Shown here: one piece after another, positions 36,788 to 45,200 of the stretch | Layout of the letters: every line of letters starts with the position of its first letter | Position numbering within the stretch: the first letter of the stretch is position 1 | Assembly: GCA_946480785.1 (NCBI GenBank) | Contig: CAMLLD010000015.1 | Coordinates: forward strand, 18,255 to 82,254 | Origin: an uncultured Blastocatellia bacterium | GTDB taxonomy: Bacteria > Acidobacteriota > Blastocatellia > Pyrinomonadales > Pyrinomonadaceae | Direction: 5' to 3' | DNA length: 64,000 nt | The notes under the pieces: generated by a model | The model's input: only the letters and a program-made list of their open reading frames with translations | Database searches by the model: none | Told to the model about the DNA's origin: nothing | Made by a program: the position numbers and the translations under genes

Positions 36788-37785
36788 GTTTGTAATTCCT
36801 CGGGTGCTTCAATGTAGGAAAGAGCAACAGGTTCTTGAGCCGTAAGAAAAGCTACGGTTCTTTGCAGGTTCAGTGCGTCTATACCGAAGAGCGTCTCTTC
36901 GAAAAGCACATCTCCATTTTGATACTGGGCTAGCAATTGATCATCAGGTAGCAGCAATGTCACACCAATAGATTTAAACTCCCAGACAACTTCGCTTATT
37001 GATTCCACAGGAATTCGCCTAAGAAAGCGTTTAAATAGTTCCCTACGCTGCGCACGAGAGGATTGGAGCAGCAGATCGCAGGTTAGTAAACCGGACTCTC
37101 GCAAGGTTTGAACAATATCCGCGACGAATTGCGGCTCTCCCAATTTGATAGCCAAATTGACCATATTAAAAACTCGTGTCGCGCTACCGAGATCTCGAAA
37201 GAGTAAATGTAAAATTACGTTCAGTTCCTTTTTAGCGTTGTTTGCACGAAAGAGCTGCAGTACAAGCGGCAGGTGTTTAGCGGCATAGCTTTCGCGAAAA
37301 CGGTAAAGAGCCCGGTAGCAAATGCTTGTGTAGTCAAAATTGTTAAGATAACTTATAAATAGCGACACGGTGCGTTCGCTGCAACCGAAACCGGAAAGCA
37401 CACTCAGACAGCGCTGGCGTAAGACTGTTTCGTCCGGACGTCCTTTCAACCTCTCAGATGCGATTAAGGCGACCGTCGCCTCGGCTGCGGCACAGCGCAA
37501 CCGGCCGCACATCAATAGTAGGTCATCCAAAGCCTCAGATGGATCATCCCTGCCCCACTCTTGGAGAAGTTCCGGTATTACAACTCGTACTCGCGTTCGG
37601 AGAGCTACAGATCCCGCTCGTAACAAGTTCGATATTTCAAGCGCAATTCGTGAGGTGGAAGGAATGAAAATCGGCTGAGCGCTACGCAGCCAAAATATTG
37701 AACGCAGCCAGTCTTTAAGGTTTCGCTCGGATTGAGCCTCAATCCATCGCGACGCCTCATTTAGAATGATGCTTTCAGTTCCCAT
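36784..37785 (-). CDS. Unrecognised helical protein, second gene of low-GC cassette
   Basis: 333 aa from the ATG at 37785, which lies one base after the upstream stop (an ATG at 37803 would add six residues). The text is alpha-helical and rich in Leu, Arg and Ala with repeating units such as SRIALEISNLLRAGSVALRTR, EALDDLLLMCGRLRCAAAEATVALIAS and SATRVFNMVNLAIKLGEPQFVADIVQTLRE. This gives the impression of HEAT/ARM- or TPR-like solenoid repeats. There is no signal peptide, membrane helix or catalytic motif I can name. It is translationally coupled on both sides (TAAG-ATG with the first gene, TTGA with the PIN gene), so its product very likely works with theirs. Confidence 0.65.
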   Translation of the reverse strand: MGTESIILNEASRWIEAQSERNLKDWLRSIFWLRSAQPIFIPSTSRIALEISNLLRAGSVALRTRVRVVIPELLQEWGRDDPSEALDDLLLMCGRLRCAAAEATVALIASERLKGRPDETVLRQRCLSVLSGFGCSERTVSLFISYLNNFDYTSICYRALYRFRESYAAKHLPLVLQLFRANNAKKELNVILHLLFRDLGSATRVFNMVNLAIKLGEPQFVADIVQTLRESGLLTCDLLLQSSRAQRRELFKRFLRRIPVESISEVVWEFKSIGVTLLLPDDQLLAQYQNGDVLFEETLFGIDALNLQRTVAFLTAQEPVALSYIEAPEELQT

Positions 37786-37786
37786 C

Positions 37787-38614
37787 TTAGCGCAGCAGTT
37801 CATCGATCAGTTTTAAGTCTAATGGAGGACACAATTCTTTTATGGTTCCCTGTTTGTCAGCCTCAATCTGAGCGGTAAATGGAACTTCTTGGACAACTAA
37901 TTCTTTGAGGTCCCTTCGATGGCTTCGAAGATTCAAAGTTCTGCCGTAACAATCGGGTTCAGCTGCGGGCACAAAGGCTGGGTTTATGCCTCCGTCTAAA
38001 GTAGTTGGGGGCCGGATAGTTAATCCAGTGAGGACATGAGGCGGAATGCTCAATCTAACGATGCGTTGGCCGCGAGACATGTGGCTAAGGCCTAGGCGAT
38101 CTCGTATGAGCGTAGTATGGTCATCAATGCTCAATCCAGTTCCGATCACCTCGATCTCGTCAGCAGTCGCACACCAAAAAAAACGACGCTCAGTCCGCAA
38201 CTGGCCTGCATGGAACGCCGATGATATCAAACCACCTAAATTCTCCCATACAAAGTCCATATCATCTTCCGCTTCGTCAATGATGGAAGCAAAAGCATGT
38301 CGGTCTAGTAAATAATAAAAGTATACCTCCAGCCTAACAAAACAGGTAAATTTCGTTAGCGCCGGAGATGGGCGGTGGCTTCTTAGATCGAGGGAGGAAT
38401 TTCGGGACAACACAAATTCAAGCGCAGCCAGAGGGGTTGTCAAAGGGGCAACATCGTTTAGGTTCGCTTCGACGAAAGTTTCAAACTCCGATCGGTCGTC
38501 ACCCGAGAGATTGCCGTTATCAACATCAAACTGAAACTTGCTCAGCCATAGACGTCCGAGGCCGTTTGATGCTAAATCTGATATGAACTGTGCAAAGTTA
38601 GCATAGTGAGGCAT
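37787..38614 (-). CDS. Unrecognised protein, first gene of low-GC cassette
   Basis: 275 aa from the ATG at 38614; the frame stays open to a TTG at 38776 (329 aa) and neither start has a good ribosome-binding site, so the N terminus is unsettled. The middle contains aromatic helices (VRLEVYFYYLLDRHAFASIIDEAEDD). A Trp-Cys segment (ERRFFWCATADEIEVIGTGLS) follows. A block near the C terminus looks like a conserved core: RPPTTLDGGINPAF, then YGRTLNL, then ELVVQEVPFTAQ. I do not recognise it. No membrane segment or signal is seen. Composition matches the two downstream genes, to which it is coupled. Confidence 0.6.
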   Translation of the reverse strand: MPHYANFAQFISDLASNGLGRLWLSKFQFDVDNGNLSGDDRSEFETFVEANLNDVAPLTTPLAALEFVLSRNSSLDLRSHRPSPALTKFTCFVRLEVYFYYLLDRHAFASIIDEAEDDMDFVWENLGGLISSAFHAGQLRTERRFFWCATADEIEVIGTGLSIDDHTTLIRDRLGLSHMSRGQRIVRLSIPPHVLTGLTIRPPTTLDGGINPAFVPAAEPDCYGRTLNLRSHRRDLKELVVQEVPFTAQIEADKQGTIKELCPPLDLKLIDELLR

Positions 38615-38911
38615 GTGGATTTGGGTGCGGTAAGGCGCTGTTCTCCTTCCGGTTCGTCTCATGAGCGTCGAATTAACTTCGACTAGGAAGGCTGCGGTAC
38701 GAGTGCGAGGAAAGCCAGACCGCTCGGTACAGCCTTCGATGGAAATGCGCGCAGAGGGTAAACCTGGGCCGACCAAAAGTCAATAGAACGAAGTTGTAGT
38801 ACGCCATACGCACCAACCAAGAGAAGATTAGTTGTAGCGAGTCAGCGATAATTCATTTTGTCTTCTCAGTTTTGACGCAAGATTAGTCTCCTTCGAAGAT
38901 CTTGTTTATGG
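38615..38911. other. Intergenic region upstream of the low-GC cassette
   Basis: About 297 bases between the preferred start of the cassette and the end of exonuclease III. The part nearest the cassette (38615-38776) is open in the same frame and may be coding. Further out there is a CAAGAT...ATCTTG hairpin with a CTTCGAAG centre (about 38879-38905). No att site, tRNA, integrase or long direct repeat was visible at this edge. Confidence 0.4.
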
Positions 38912-39679
38912 CTAACTAAACTCTGCGATAACGGGAGCGTGATCCGACGGGCGCTCCCACTTTCTCGTTTCGATGTCGATCCAGGCGCGCACGCTGCGCG
39001 GCACGAGTGACTCCGTGATCCAGATGTGATCGATGCGCAGTCCGAGGTTCCGACGAAACGCACCCGCACGATAATCCCACCACGTAAACTGTCCACCCGC
39101 TTCGACGTGTAAACGGAACGCGTCCGTGAAGCCCCAGTCCTTTATGTTCTGCAACGTCGCGCGCTCCGGTTCGCTGAACATGATCCTTCCGGTCCACAGA
39201 CGCGGATCGTGAACGTCACGCTCTTCCGGCGCCACATTGAAGTCGCCACACAAAAGCACCGGCGTCGTCTTGTCGTATTGCGTGTCGAAGAACTCGCGCA
39301 ACCGCCGCATCCAATCGAGCTTGAACACAAACTTCTCTGAGCCGACCGCCTGACCGTTCGGGATGTAAACGTTGACGATGCTCACACCGTTGAATTGCGT
39401 CGTGATGAGTCGTGACTGGGCTTCGCCGTCGTCGCCGGGAAAACCGCGATGACTCGTCTCACACGCTCCGCGTGTGAGGATCGCGACGCCGTTGTACGAC
39501 TGCTGGCCGAAAAGATGACAGTGATAGCCACGCTCCTGAAACACATCCACCGGAACTTTGTCGTCGGTGCATTTTGTTTCCTGCATGCAGAGCACGTCGG
39601 GTTTGACGGCGTCGAGCCAGCGCACGACCAGCGGCAGCCGCGCGAGGATTGAATTAACGTTCCAAGTTGCGATTAGCAT
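38912..39679 (-). CDS. xth: Exodeoxyribonuclease III
   Basis: 255 aa endonuclease/exonuclease/phosphatase-fold enzyme of base-excision repair that cuts at abasic sites and removes 3' blocks. Motifs in order: LIATWNVNSILARLP, the metal-binding Glu in CMQETKCTDDKVP, GVAILTRG, GDFNVAPEERDVHDP, LRIDHIWIT and the final PSDHAPVIAEFS with the catalytic Asp-His pair. The ATG at 39679 gives the canonical N terminus; the ten residues upstream belong to open frame only. The order menC-like, M20 hydrolase, xth on the minus strand is close (4 bases to the previous stop) and is probably a shared transcript without shared function. Confidence 0.95.
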   Translation of the reverse strand: MLIATWNVNSILARLPLVVRWLDAVKPDVLCMQETKCTDDKVPVDVFQERGYHCHLFGQQSYNGVAILTRGACETSHRGFPGDDGEAQSRLITTQFNGVSIVNVYIPNGQAVGSEKFVFKLDWMRRLREFFDTQYDKTTPVLLCGDFNVAPEERDVHDPRLWTGRIMFSEPERATLQNIKDWGFTDAFRLHVEAGGQFTWWDYRAGAFRRNLGLRIDHIWITESLVPRSVRAWIDIETRKWERPSDHAPVIAEFS

Positions 39680-39683
39680 CTGA

Positions 39684-40874
39684 TCAAACTGACAACAACA
39701 GCCCGGCAATCAAGGCGCCGCGTGGTCCAATATCGGTCGCTTGAATGTGTTCGTGCAGCGCGTGTGCGCCGTCGCCGCTGATGCCGAGCCCGTCAAGCAC
39801 GGGAATTCCCAGCGCCGCGAGAAAGTTTCCGTCAGACGCGCCGCCGACTTGCGCCTCACCGAGTTCAAATCCCAACGACGCTGCGATGCTGCGCGCCTTC
39901 TCAAACAGCTCGATGACCTCCGCGGTGCGTTCCATCGGCGGCCGATTGATGCCGCCGGAAACAAAAACTTTCGTGCGCTCGTCAACGGGTTCGAGAGTCG
40001 AAAGAATGCGATCGATCTCCTGCGCCTCCGCTTCAGTGGCGAAGCGCACGTCGATCTCGCCTTCAGCCTGCGCGGCCACAACATTCGAACGCGTGCCGCC
40101 ATGGACCACGCCGACATTCAACGTGATGCCCGAACCGCTGAAGTTGCAAGCATGCAGCCGTTCGATCTGGCGCGCGAGCTCGAGAATCGCACTTGCGCCT
40201 TTTTCGGGTTCGAGTCCCGCGTGCGCAGCTTTTCCCTCGACCTTGATCGCGTAAATGCCGGTTCCCTTGCGCCCGGTCTTGACGCGGCCGCCCAGCGCCG
40301 GCGGCTCCAAGACAAACGCGTATTTCGTATTCCGCTCGCGTGCGACACGCTCAATGAACGGCCAACCCGACGTGCTTCCGACTTCCTCATCGCACGTCAA
40401 CACGATCGTCACACCGAGACGTGGCTTTAGATTCAACTCCGACAACGTGCGCAACACTTCAAGCGCCAACACACAGTTTGCCTTCATATCAAAAATGCCC
40501 GGGCCGTAAATCTTGTCACCTTCGCGCCGCCACGGACGCTCCGCTACCGAACCGCGCGAATGCACGGTGTCTGTGTGGCCCACCAGCAAAACCTGTCCCG
40601 TGCTGCTCTGCTCCTGAAAAGCCCTGACGACAAGATGCTCACCGAACTCCGCCACGCTCACTCGTTCCACCGAATCAACACACGCCAAACCGCGCGCCGC
40701 ATTCTCGATCAGATCGACCACTGCGCGACTACCATTCTGGTCACCCGAAGGCGACTCCGTTTCCACCAGCGCCCGAATGAACGACTCGATCTCGTTCTGC
40801 CTCGTCTCAAATCGTTCGAGAACCTGCTTTGCCAGCGACGCGGAAATGAGCCGCGAAATGAGTTGACTCGTCAT
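39684..40874 (-). CDS. M20-family metallohydrolase (CPG2/ArgE/DapE-like)
   Basis: 396 aa zinc amidohydrolase. Seen: [12 protein letters not shown] at the N terminus, first metal His and bridging Asp in [14 protein letters not shown] and [10 protein letters not shown], catalytic Glu pair in [11 protein letters not shown], and the dimerisation (lid) domain at about 200-310 with [21 protein letters not shown]. The best family-level match by eye is glutamate carboxypeptidase G2. The start overlaps the stop of the enolase-superfamily gene (ATGA). In Geobacillus an N-succinylamino acid racemase works with an M20 desuccinylase, so this enzyme may hydrolyse N-acyl-L-amino acids supplied by its neighbour. 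That is inference. Confidence 0.9.
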   Translation of the reverse strand: MTSQLISRLISASLAKQVLERFETRQNEIESFIRALVETESPSGDQNGSRAVVDLIENAARGLACVDSVERVSVAEFGEHLVVRAFQEQSSTGQVLLVGHTDTVHSRGSVAERPWRREGDKIYGPGIFDMKANCVLALEVLRTLSELNLKPRLGVTIVLTCDEEVGSTSGWPFIERVARERNTKYAFVLEPPALGGRVKTGRKGTGIYAIKVEGKAAHAGLEPEKGASAILELARQIERLHACNFSGSGITLNVGVVHGGTRSNVVAAQAEGEIDVRFATEAEAQEIDRILSTLEPVDERTKVFVSGGINRPPMERTAEVIELFEKARSIAASLGFELGEAQVGGASDGNFLAALGIPVLDGLGISGDGAHALHEHIQATDIGPRGALIAGLLLSV

Positions 40875-41983
40875 AGATTGATCGTTTGCTTGCGCACCGT
40901 CAGAGCGTCGATGCGCGGTAGGTTCAGATTGAAACCAATACCCGGCGCGTCAGAAACAGTGATCGTCCCTTGCGCGCTCACTTTCACCGGCGGCTCGATG
41001 ATGTCCTCTTCCCAATAACGCGCGCTCGCCGACACGTCACCGGGCAAACTGAAACCCGCGAGCGTCGACATCGCGATGTTGTGCGCGCGTCCGATGCCCG
41101 ATTCCAACATGCCGCCGCACCAGACCGGAATATCGTTCTCACGCGCGACCTGCTCGACGCGCTTGGCCTCCGTGTGTCCGCCGACGCGTCCGAGTTTCAC
41201 GTTGATGATCTTGCACGAACCGAGCCCGATCGCGTGCGTCGCATCTTCAGCGCTGTGAATCGACTCATCCAAACAAACCGGCGTCTGAATCTGCTGTTGC
41301 AGTTTCGCGTGATCGAAGATGTCGTCGTGGGCCAACGGCTGTTCGAGCATCATCAAGTTGAAGCCGTCGAGCTTCTTGAACAGCGGCACGTCCGCGAGTG
41401 TGTAAGCAGAGTTCGCATCACCCATCAAACGTATGTTCGGAAACTCCCGGCGCACGCGTTCGACGATCTGCAAATCCCAACCGGGTTTGATCTTGATCTT
41501 GATGCGCTGGTAACCGGCGTCGACTTCCTTGCGAATCTTCTCGAGCAGGATCTCTGGCGTGTCCTGGATACCGATCGAAACGCCGCAAGCGATCTCGCGG
41601 CGCGTGCCGCCGAGATGTTTCCACAACGGCACGCCGAGTTTCTTCGCCTCGAGATCCCAACACGCAGTTTCGAGCGTCGCTTTCGCCATGCGATGACCAC
41701 GCACCGGTTTCAGCAACGCAAACACGTTCGCAGCGCTGTCGAACCTTTTACTCAACAGCATCGGACCGAGAAACTCGCAAAGCGTGTCCCAGCCGCTGTC
41801 GGTCCACTCATCGCTGTAAAAAGGACCTTCGCCCGCGGTGAATTCGCCCCAACCTTCCGCGCCGTCAGCGTCTCTGACGCGCGCGAGCACAATGCGCCGT
41901 TCAGTGGTGCGGCCGAAGCTTGTTTCGAAGAAGTGGATCAGCGGCAGGCGGATCTCGCGCAGTTCGATCGACTGAATCATCAA
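40871..41983 (-). CDS. menC: Enolase-superfamily MenC-type protein (o-succinylbenzoate synthase / N-acylamino acid racemase)
   Basis: 370 aa. The N-terminal capping domain ([37 protein letters not shown]) and barrel of the OSBS/NSAR subgroup are clear. Catalytic lysine KxK is at KIKIKPGWD, metal ligands lie in [21 protein letters not shown] and [12 protein letters not shown], and the second lysine is in [11 protein letters not shown], followed by [15 protein letters not shown]. Members make o-succinylbenzoate for menaquinone, racemise N-succinylamino acids, or both. No other men gene is near, and the coupled M20 hydrolase favours racemase activity, without excluding OSBS. Upstream is a hairpin (42005-42019) in its leader. 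Confidence 0.88.
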   Translation of the reverse strand: MMIQSIELREIRLPLIHFFETSFGRTTERRIVLARVRDADGAEGWGEFTAGEGPFYSDEWTDSGWDTLCEFLGPMLLSKRFDSAANVFALLKPVRGHRMAKATLETACWDLEAKKLGVPLWKHLGGTRREIACGVSIGIQDTPEILLEKIRKEVDAGYQRIKIKIKPGWDLQIVERVRREFPNIRLMGDANSAYTLADVPLFKKLDGFNLMMLEQPLAHDDIFDHAKLQQQIQTPVCLDESIHSAEDATHAIGLGSCKIINVKLGRVGGHTEAKRVEQVARENDIPVWCGGMLESGIGRAHNIAMSTLAGFSLPGDVSASARYWEEDIIEPPVKVSAQGTITVSDAPGIGFNLNLPRIDALTVRKQTINL

Positions 41984-42004
41984 CAGGAAAGTTGGGCCTC
42001 CGTG

Positions 42005-42019
42005 CAGGCATTATGCCTG
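42005..42019. repeat. Short perfect hairpin in the menC / nuclease intergenic region
   Basis: CAGGCAT-T-ATGCCTG forms a 7-bp stem. A second small stem (TCAGC-TT-GCTGA, 42035-42046) follows. The stretch lies in the 253-base gap between divergent genes and may be part of the menC leader or of a dispersed repeat. Confidence 0.4.
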
Positions 42020-42109
42020 TCCGCAGGGCAGTTGTCAGCTTGCTGATGAATGCGATGTTGACGTTTGGAGAAATCTTCGGCGCGCGCAATTTAAGAGGTG
42101 TTTCGCGGC

Positions 42110-42138
42110 TTGACCCACCCTTTCAGAACTGATAAAAG
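42110..42138 (+). promoter_or_regulatory. Promoter-like site of first NUC1 gene
   Basis: TTGACC (42110-42115) and TAAAAG (42133-42138) are 17 bases apart, about 98 bases before the ATG. The same pair with the same spacing precedes the paralogous gene (46850-46878), and the two -35 regions agree over TTGACCC(A/G)CC. The leader is long enough to hold regulation. Confidence 0.5.
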
Positions 42139-42236
42139 GCACGCACCAATTTATCCGACCGGCCTCAAAGCACCTCCGGTATTCCTCGCAAAACGTTAAG
42201 TGCGGAGTAGGTAAACTTTATTCAAAGGAAGGTTCT

Positions 42237-45200
42237 ATGCGTCTGATCAGCCCCCTTCACCCGACACCGCGAACTCGCGCCTGGTTGGCGTCTGCGTTCG
42301 TTGTCATCGCCGTTTTCGCATTCATGTTGTTCCTGAATTTCTCGTCTCGAGTTCAGGCGATTTCATCAAACGTCGTCATCAGTGAGTTTCGCGTGCGCGG
42401 GCCGAATGGCGCTGCGGACGAATTCGTAGAGCTCTACAACCTTTCGGGAGCCCCCGTCGCGATCGGCGGCTGGAAAATCAGAGGCTCAAACAACGCGGCC
42501 GGTGTTTCCGACCGCGTCACGATCACCGCCGGCACGATTCTTCAGCCCGGTTGCCATTACCTGTTGACCAACTCGTCCGCGAGTGGTGGTCCATACAGCG
42601 GCGCGGTTCCCGGCGATCAGACGTTCACCACCGGCATCACCGATGACGGCGGCATCGCGGTGACGTTGCCTGACAACACGATCATTGATGCAGTGGGTAT
42701 GAGCACCGGCTCTGCTTTCAAAGAAGGCACGGTGCTGGCAAGTCTCGGCACGAGCAATCTCAATCGCAGTTACGAGCGCAAACCGGGTGGCGCTGCGGGA
42801 AGCGGTACAGACACCGACAACAACTCCGCTGATTTCCAACTGATCACGCCCAGCGATCCACAGAGCTCGGCCGGTTGCGTGGCGCCGACTCCGACTCCCA
42901 CGCCGACACCAACCCCGACGCCCACACCTACTCCGACTCCAACGCCCACACCGACACCAACGCCAACGCCCGCGGTTGCCGGCTCAGTGGTACTTAGTCA
43001 GGTGTACGGCGGCGGCGGCAATGCCGGTTCGACGCTGAAGAACGACTTTATCGAGATCATCAATCACACCGGCGCGCCGATCAATCTGAACGGCTGGTCC
43101 GTGCAGTACGCCTCGGCGACGCTCGCGAATTGGCAAGTCACGCCGCTGACGAATTTCACGCTGCAGCCGGGTCAGTACTACTTGATCAAGGAAGCGGCTG
43201 GCGCAGGCGGGACTGTTGATTTACCAACAGCAGACGCGACCGGAACGATCGCGATGGGCGCGACATCAGGCAAGGTCGCACTCGTTAGCAACACGACTGC
43301 GTTAATTGGTAACTGTCCGGCCGGCTCGGGCATCGTCGATTTTATCGGCTACGACGGCGCGAATTGTTTTGAAGGCGCTGGAGCAGCTCCGACACTTACC
43401 AATCCGACCGCGGCGCTGAGAAAGAACGACGGCTGTCTCGATACGGACAACAACAACTCCGACTTCGTCCAGGGTTCACCTAACCCGCGCAACAGCTCGT
43501 CGCCGACAAACAACTGCGCGGTTTTGTCGGGCATTGGCTCTGCAAGTCCACTCGGTGTGCAACCGGGTGATAGCTCGACGCTGACCGTGACCGTTTTCCC
43601 GGCTAGCGATCCAACGAGCACCGGCATAACCGTCTCGGCGGATCTGTCGTCGATCGGCGGCTCGCCAACACAAGCTTTCGCAGCCGGCCCGGGCAACACG
43701 TTCACTTTCGTAGCGACAGTCGCAGTCGGCACCGCGCCGGGCAACAAGTCTCTGCCGGTGATGATCAGTGATGCGCAAGGTCGCACCGCGAGCACGACGA
43801 TCGCGCTGCTGGTCCAACAACCACACGTCGTGATCAGTCAACTCTACGGCGGCGGCGGCAACGCCGGCGCGACTTACGCCAACGATTACGTCGAACTCTA
43901 CAATCCCAGTGGACTGACGTTCGACCTGACGGGCTGGTCGTTGCAATACACCTCGGCAACGGGCGACAGTTGGGACTTCGGCACACAACCACTCGGCGGA
44001 TCGATCGGGCCCGGCCAGTATTACCTTGTCGCGCTCGCTTCCGGCGGTAGCGTCGGACTACCGCTTCCGGCAGCCAACATCAACGGCGAGATCAACATGA
44101 GCGGCACGACCGGCAAGGTCGCGCTCGTTAACAGTTTCGATCCGCTCGTCGGTAACTGCCCGATCGGCGATCCGCACATCGTTGATTTCGTCGGCTACGG
44201 CGCCAGCGCCGACTGTTCTGAAACTGCGAAGGCGCCTGCGCCAAGCAACACCAGCGCGATCTTCCGCGGCAACAACGGCGCGACCGACACCGACAACAAC
44301 TCAACGGATTTCTCGGCCGCAGCGCCGAATCCGCGACGCACCGAGCCGATCGTCGAACTCGGTCCCTTGGTGTTCAGCAGCGATCCCCGCAAGAACGGCA
44401 TCAATGCGCCGCGCGACGCGAGTATCACGATCAACTTCACCGAGCCGGTAGACGTCGTCGGCAACTGGTACAACATCAGTTGCACCTCGACCGGATTGCA
44501 CAATGACGCAACCGTAGCGGGCAGCGGGAAGGTCTGGGTCATCACGCCAAACGTGAACTTCCTCGCGGCCGAACAGTGCACGGTTACGATCTTCAAGGAT
44601 CAGGTCCACGACAGTGACACCGACGACAGTGGTCCAAACACCGACACGCTGAACGCGGATTACGTCGCGACGTTCACCGTTTCAACCGGCACTGCGCCAC
44701 CGGAGCCGCCGAGCGTTCACACAACGTTCGGCAATCCGAGCAACGCGGTTGCCGATCCGAACCAACCGAACAACTACCTGATGGAGAAGCCCGAGTTCAC
44801 TGTTTCTTACAACCGAGACATGGGTCGTCCGAATTGGGTGAGTTGGCACCTGACGGATGAGTGGGTTGGCAGTCTCGCACGCGTCGACACCTTCCGACCG
44901 GACCCCGCGGTCCTGCCGACCTGGTACCGCGTGCAGGCGACCGACTTCGCGAGCACCGGTTTCGATCGCGGTCACATGACACCGAACGCCGACCGCGACA
45001 AGGAAACATCCATTCCGATCAACCAGGCGACGTTCCTGATGTCGAACATGGTGGCCCAGGCGCCTGACAACAACCAGGGACCATGGGCCAACCTCGAAAA
45101 CTTCCTGCGCACGCTGTTGCCGGCCAACGAGCTTTACATTGTTTCCGGTCCGGCGGGCATGGGCGGTACAGGCAGTAATGGTTTCGCCAACACCGTCGCG

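Noticed and set aside
37787..38776. ADP-ribosyltransferase fold in the first cassette protein (Tyr-Gly-Arg-Thr and later Glu)
   Set aside because: No convincing R-S-E or H-Y-E triad spacing, so only a vague resemblance.
38650..38820. Small ORF (reading from about 38815 on the minus strand, or from 38661 on the plus strand) as an antitoxin before the cassette
   Set aside because: Neither has a ribosome site or a credible fold, and both overlap the open frame of the first cassette gene.
42139..42236. Possible c-di-GMP (GEMM-I) riboswitch before the first nuclease gene, from CACGCAC, CAAAGC and TCCGG words
   Set aside because: The words appear, but the required stems and conserved order do not line up, and the paralogue's leader lacks them. 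An Infernal search with RF01051 would settle it.
42885..42971. CRISPR-like or VNTR array
   Set aside because: It is a coding Pro-Thr repeat without spacers.
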